Assembly: GCA_030040725.1 (NCBI GenBank)
Contig: JASHTD010000140.1
Coordinates: 1 to 6,821 of the forward strand
DNA: 6,821 bases
Direction of reading: 5' to 3'
Source: Candidatus Sulfotelmatobacter sp.
GTDB taxonomy: Bacteria > Acidobacteriota > Terriglobia > Terriglobales > Acidobacteriaceae
The position numbers and the translations under genes were made by a program. Positions 5,806-6,821 of the stretch are shown here, one piece after another; position 1 is the stretch's first letter, and every line of letters begins with the position of its first letter. The notes beneath the pieces were generated by a model. That model was not told the origin of the DNA and searched no databases. It saw nothing but the letters and a program-made list of their open reading frames with translations.

Positions 5806-5880
5806 CGATTATTGAGGAGGCAACGACTGAGCAAGCAACGATTGGAGAAACCACGATTGAAGAAACAACGATTGGTTCGC
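5806..5880 (+). repeat. Degenerate 15-bp tandem repeat, five units
   Basis: Consecutive 15-base units on the plus strand are CGATTATTGAGGAGG, CAACGACTGAGCAAG, CAACGATTGGAGAAA, CCACGATTGAAGAAA and CAACGATTGGTTCGC. Against the consensus CAACGATTGAAGAAA they match at 9, 11, 14, 14 and 9 positions, so the two units at 5836-5865 are clear and the outer ones decay. In the receiver frame they would encode pentapeptides of the type S-(S/P)-I-V-(V/A). Because the unit is a multiple of three, copy number changes would not break the frame. Confidence 0.75.
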
Positions 5881-6109
5881 TGAGTGTTGCCGGGCTCATT
5901 ACGACTGCGGAGTCCATGCCAGTTGCAGAGCAGCTCGCGTGCCGTTCTTCCCGATAAATTCGCCTGCAGCTAACTGAATGCCAGGAGTGGTTTATCGCGC
6001 TACGATCCGCTTTGTTCTCGACGCTAGTCGAATTCTCAGCGCAGGAATATCCCATAGCGGTACAAAAAGCGCCCGTCGTGTCCTGATGCGGAACTGCATC
6101 ACCCATTTC

Positions 6110-6821
6110 TCACTTCTCGCCCTTTGGGATCGTGAGCACAGTCATGTAGGGATCGAGCAGAAGTTTGTGCGCACCGGCGGGAGCGGACAATCGAAACGAC
6201 GTTTCTGTTCCATCGGCAAATACGCGCCGCAGCAGAACAGGAGCTTTTCCTGTTACCACAGCATAGATCGGAACCGGGGTCACAAGATTGTCCGGTGCGT
6301 CGGTTTGCCGAATCACTCCGGTCACCAGCACGCTCGCTCCCTTTCCGGAAAATTTCACTCCCTGGAGTTCCAATTTTGGCAAATAGGTCCCGTTCACCCA
6401 TCCATCCAGGAACCAATCGAGAGAAGCTCTGCCTTCATAGCGCAAGCTCGGTGGCAAATCTTCCGCAAATACCTCTAGCAATTCGCCGGTAGTAATGGCT
6501 TTTCCCTGATAGCGATCGCGAAGCTTGCGTAAAGACCTCACGAAAGGCTCAGTCGCGTTGCCGTCAGGGACCTTTCGCCCATCGGTCTCTGCACCATCTT
6601 GCAGCATGGTACGCAGCATGTGAAACAACCATGTCGCCCGCCCGTATGTGATCGCTTCGTATCCCTGCGGAAAGCGCGAAGACAGCAGCCGGCTTCCCAG
6701 GGTCACAGGGCCGGCATCTTCGTTTTTCGCGAGGAGTTCATCCCGATATTTCTCCATGACCAGCCGGAAGCCTGCCGGATTTTTCTCCTGCATCATCATC
6801 AGCGCGGAGTAGTTTGCCAAT
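6110..6821 (-). CDS. M1-family (gluzincin) aminopeptidase-like protein, C-terminal part (5' end beyond the right window edge)
   Basis: The frame is open from the right window edge to TGA at 6110-6112, giving 236 complete codons, so this is the C-terminal portion of a larger protein. The segment 'FPQGYEAITYGRATWLFHML' (about residues 50-69 of the visible part) matches M1 metallopeptidases at the region after the zinc site. The Tyr in 'ITYGRATW' sits where the catalytic tyrosine that stabilises the transition state is expected. It is followed by a helical region ('FVRSLRKLRDRYQGKAITTG', 'LLEVFAEDLPPSL') and 'SLDWFLDGWVNGTYLPKLEL', then a beta-rich end domain (about 150-236). The zinc ligands (HEXXH and the downstream Glu) would lie upstream, outside the window, so activity cannot be judged. 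M1 enzymes trim N-terminal residues from peptides; many bacterial relatives of this type are exported, but no signal peptide can be seen here. The receiver gene follows in the same direction. Confidence 0.8.
   Translation of the reverse strand, partial: LANYSALMMMQEKNPAGFRLVMEKYRDELLAKNEDAGPVTLGSRLLSSRFPQGYEAITYGRATWLFHMLRTMLQDGAETDGRKVPDGNATEPFVRSLRKLRDRYQGKAITTGELLEVFAEDLPPSLRYEGRASLDWFLDGWVNGTYLPKLELQGVKFSGKGASVLVTGVIRQTDAPDNLVTPVPIYAVVTGKAPVLLRRVFADGTETSFRLSAPAGAHKLLLDPYMTVLTIPKGEK

Larger units (their letters stand above)
5789..6109 (-). other. Leader or disputed N-terminal extension of the receiver gene
   Basis: This stretch of about 320 bases separates the peptidase stop (6110-6112) from the preferred receiver start. 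It is open in the receiver frame from an ATG at 6106, only 3 nt after the peptidase stop, so it could encode a 106-residue extension. The translation is rich in Cys, His, Ser and isolated charged residues, has no recognisable domain or signal peptide, and its third codon positions look unbiased. That suggests untranslated leader instead of protein. It contains the 15-bp tandem repeats at 5806-5880. I see no clear promoter or terminator in it. Confidence 0.5.

Noticed and set aside
5806..5880. A CRISPR array or plasmid iterons
   Set aside because: The units are 15 bp with no spacers, and there is no replication gene or AT-rich origin next to them.

Overview
The window is a flagellar locus from a Gram-negative-type bacterium. 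It is followed by a short stretch holding a stand-alone receiver-domain protein and the end of an M1-family peptidase. The organism is most plausibly an Acidobacteriota (Terriglobia-like). This rests on the flbD-motA-motB order, the long flagellin, and the flavour of the M1 peptidase C-terminus ('SLRYEG.ASLDWFLDGWVNG'). It is an inference from remembered family resemblance, not a search result. I see no tRNA, rRNA, CRISPR array, insertion sequence or integrase.

Layout. Positions 1-3166, minus strand, transcribed right to left: flagellin (fliC, 1292-3166), then a strong rho-independent terminator (1237-1283), then a FlaG-family protein (865-1224), then the filament cap fliD (start 875, running off the left edge). 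flaG and fliD overlap by 11 bp. Positions 3167-3465 are a divergent intergenic region. It holds a near-consensus sigma-28 (FliA) promoter facing fliC and a weaker sigma-28-like promoter facing the other way. Positions 3466-5362, plus strand: flbD, motA and motB, each overlapping the next by 4 bp (GTGA, then ATGA). Position 5363 onward is minus strand again: a CheY-like single receiver domain whose stop codon abuts the motB stop (joint TGATCA), a leader carrying a degenerate 15-bp tandem repeat, and the C-terminal part of an M1 aminopeptidase-like protein cut by the right edge.

How the genes work together. FliC is the filament subunit and FliD is the cap that folds it in place. FlaG is usually linked to filament length or assembly. 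MotA and MotB form the ion-driven stator, and FlbD is a small protein that commonly sits beside the stator genes. The two transcription units are divergent late-flagellar modules, probably both under FliA. The receiver protein could in principle feed into motility because it lies next to motB, but it is transcribed with the peptidase side and nothing in its sequence proves a chemotaxis role.

No wholly new system is evident. The points most worth a second look are: the terminator lodged 12 nt before the flaG start codon, the receiver gene's start site and its 15-bp repeat leader, the three 'IN'-type modules in the flagellin (related to one in FliD), and the dyads overlying both divergent promoters.
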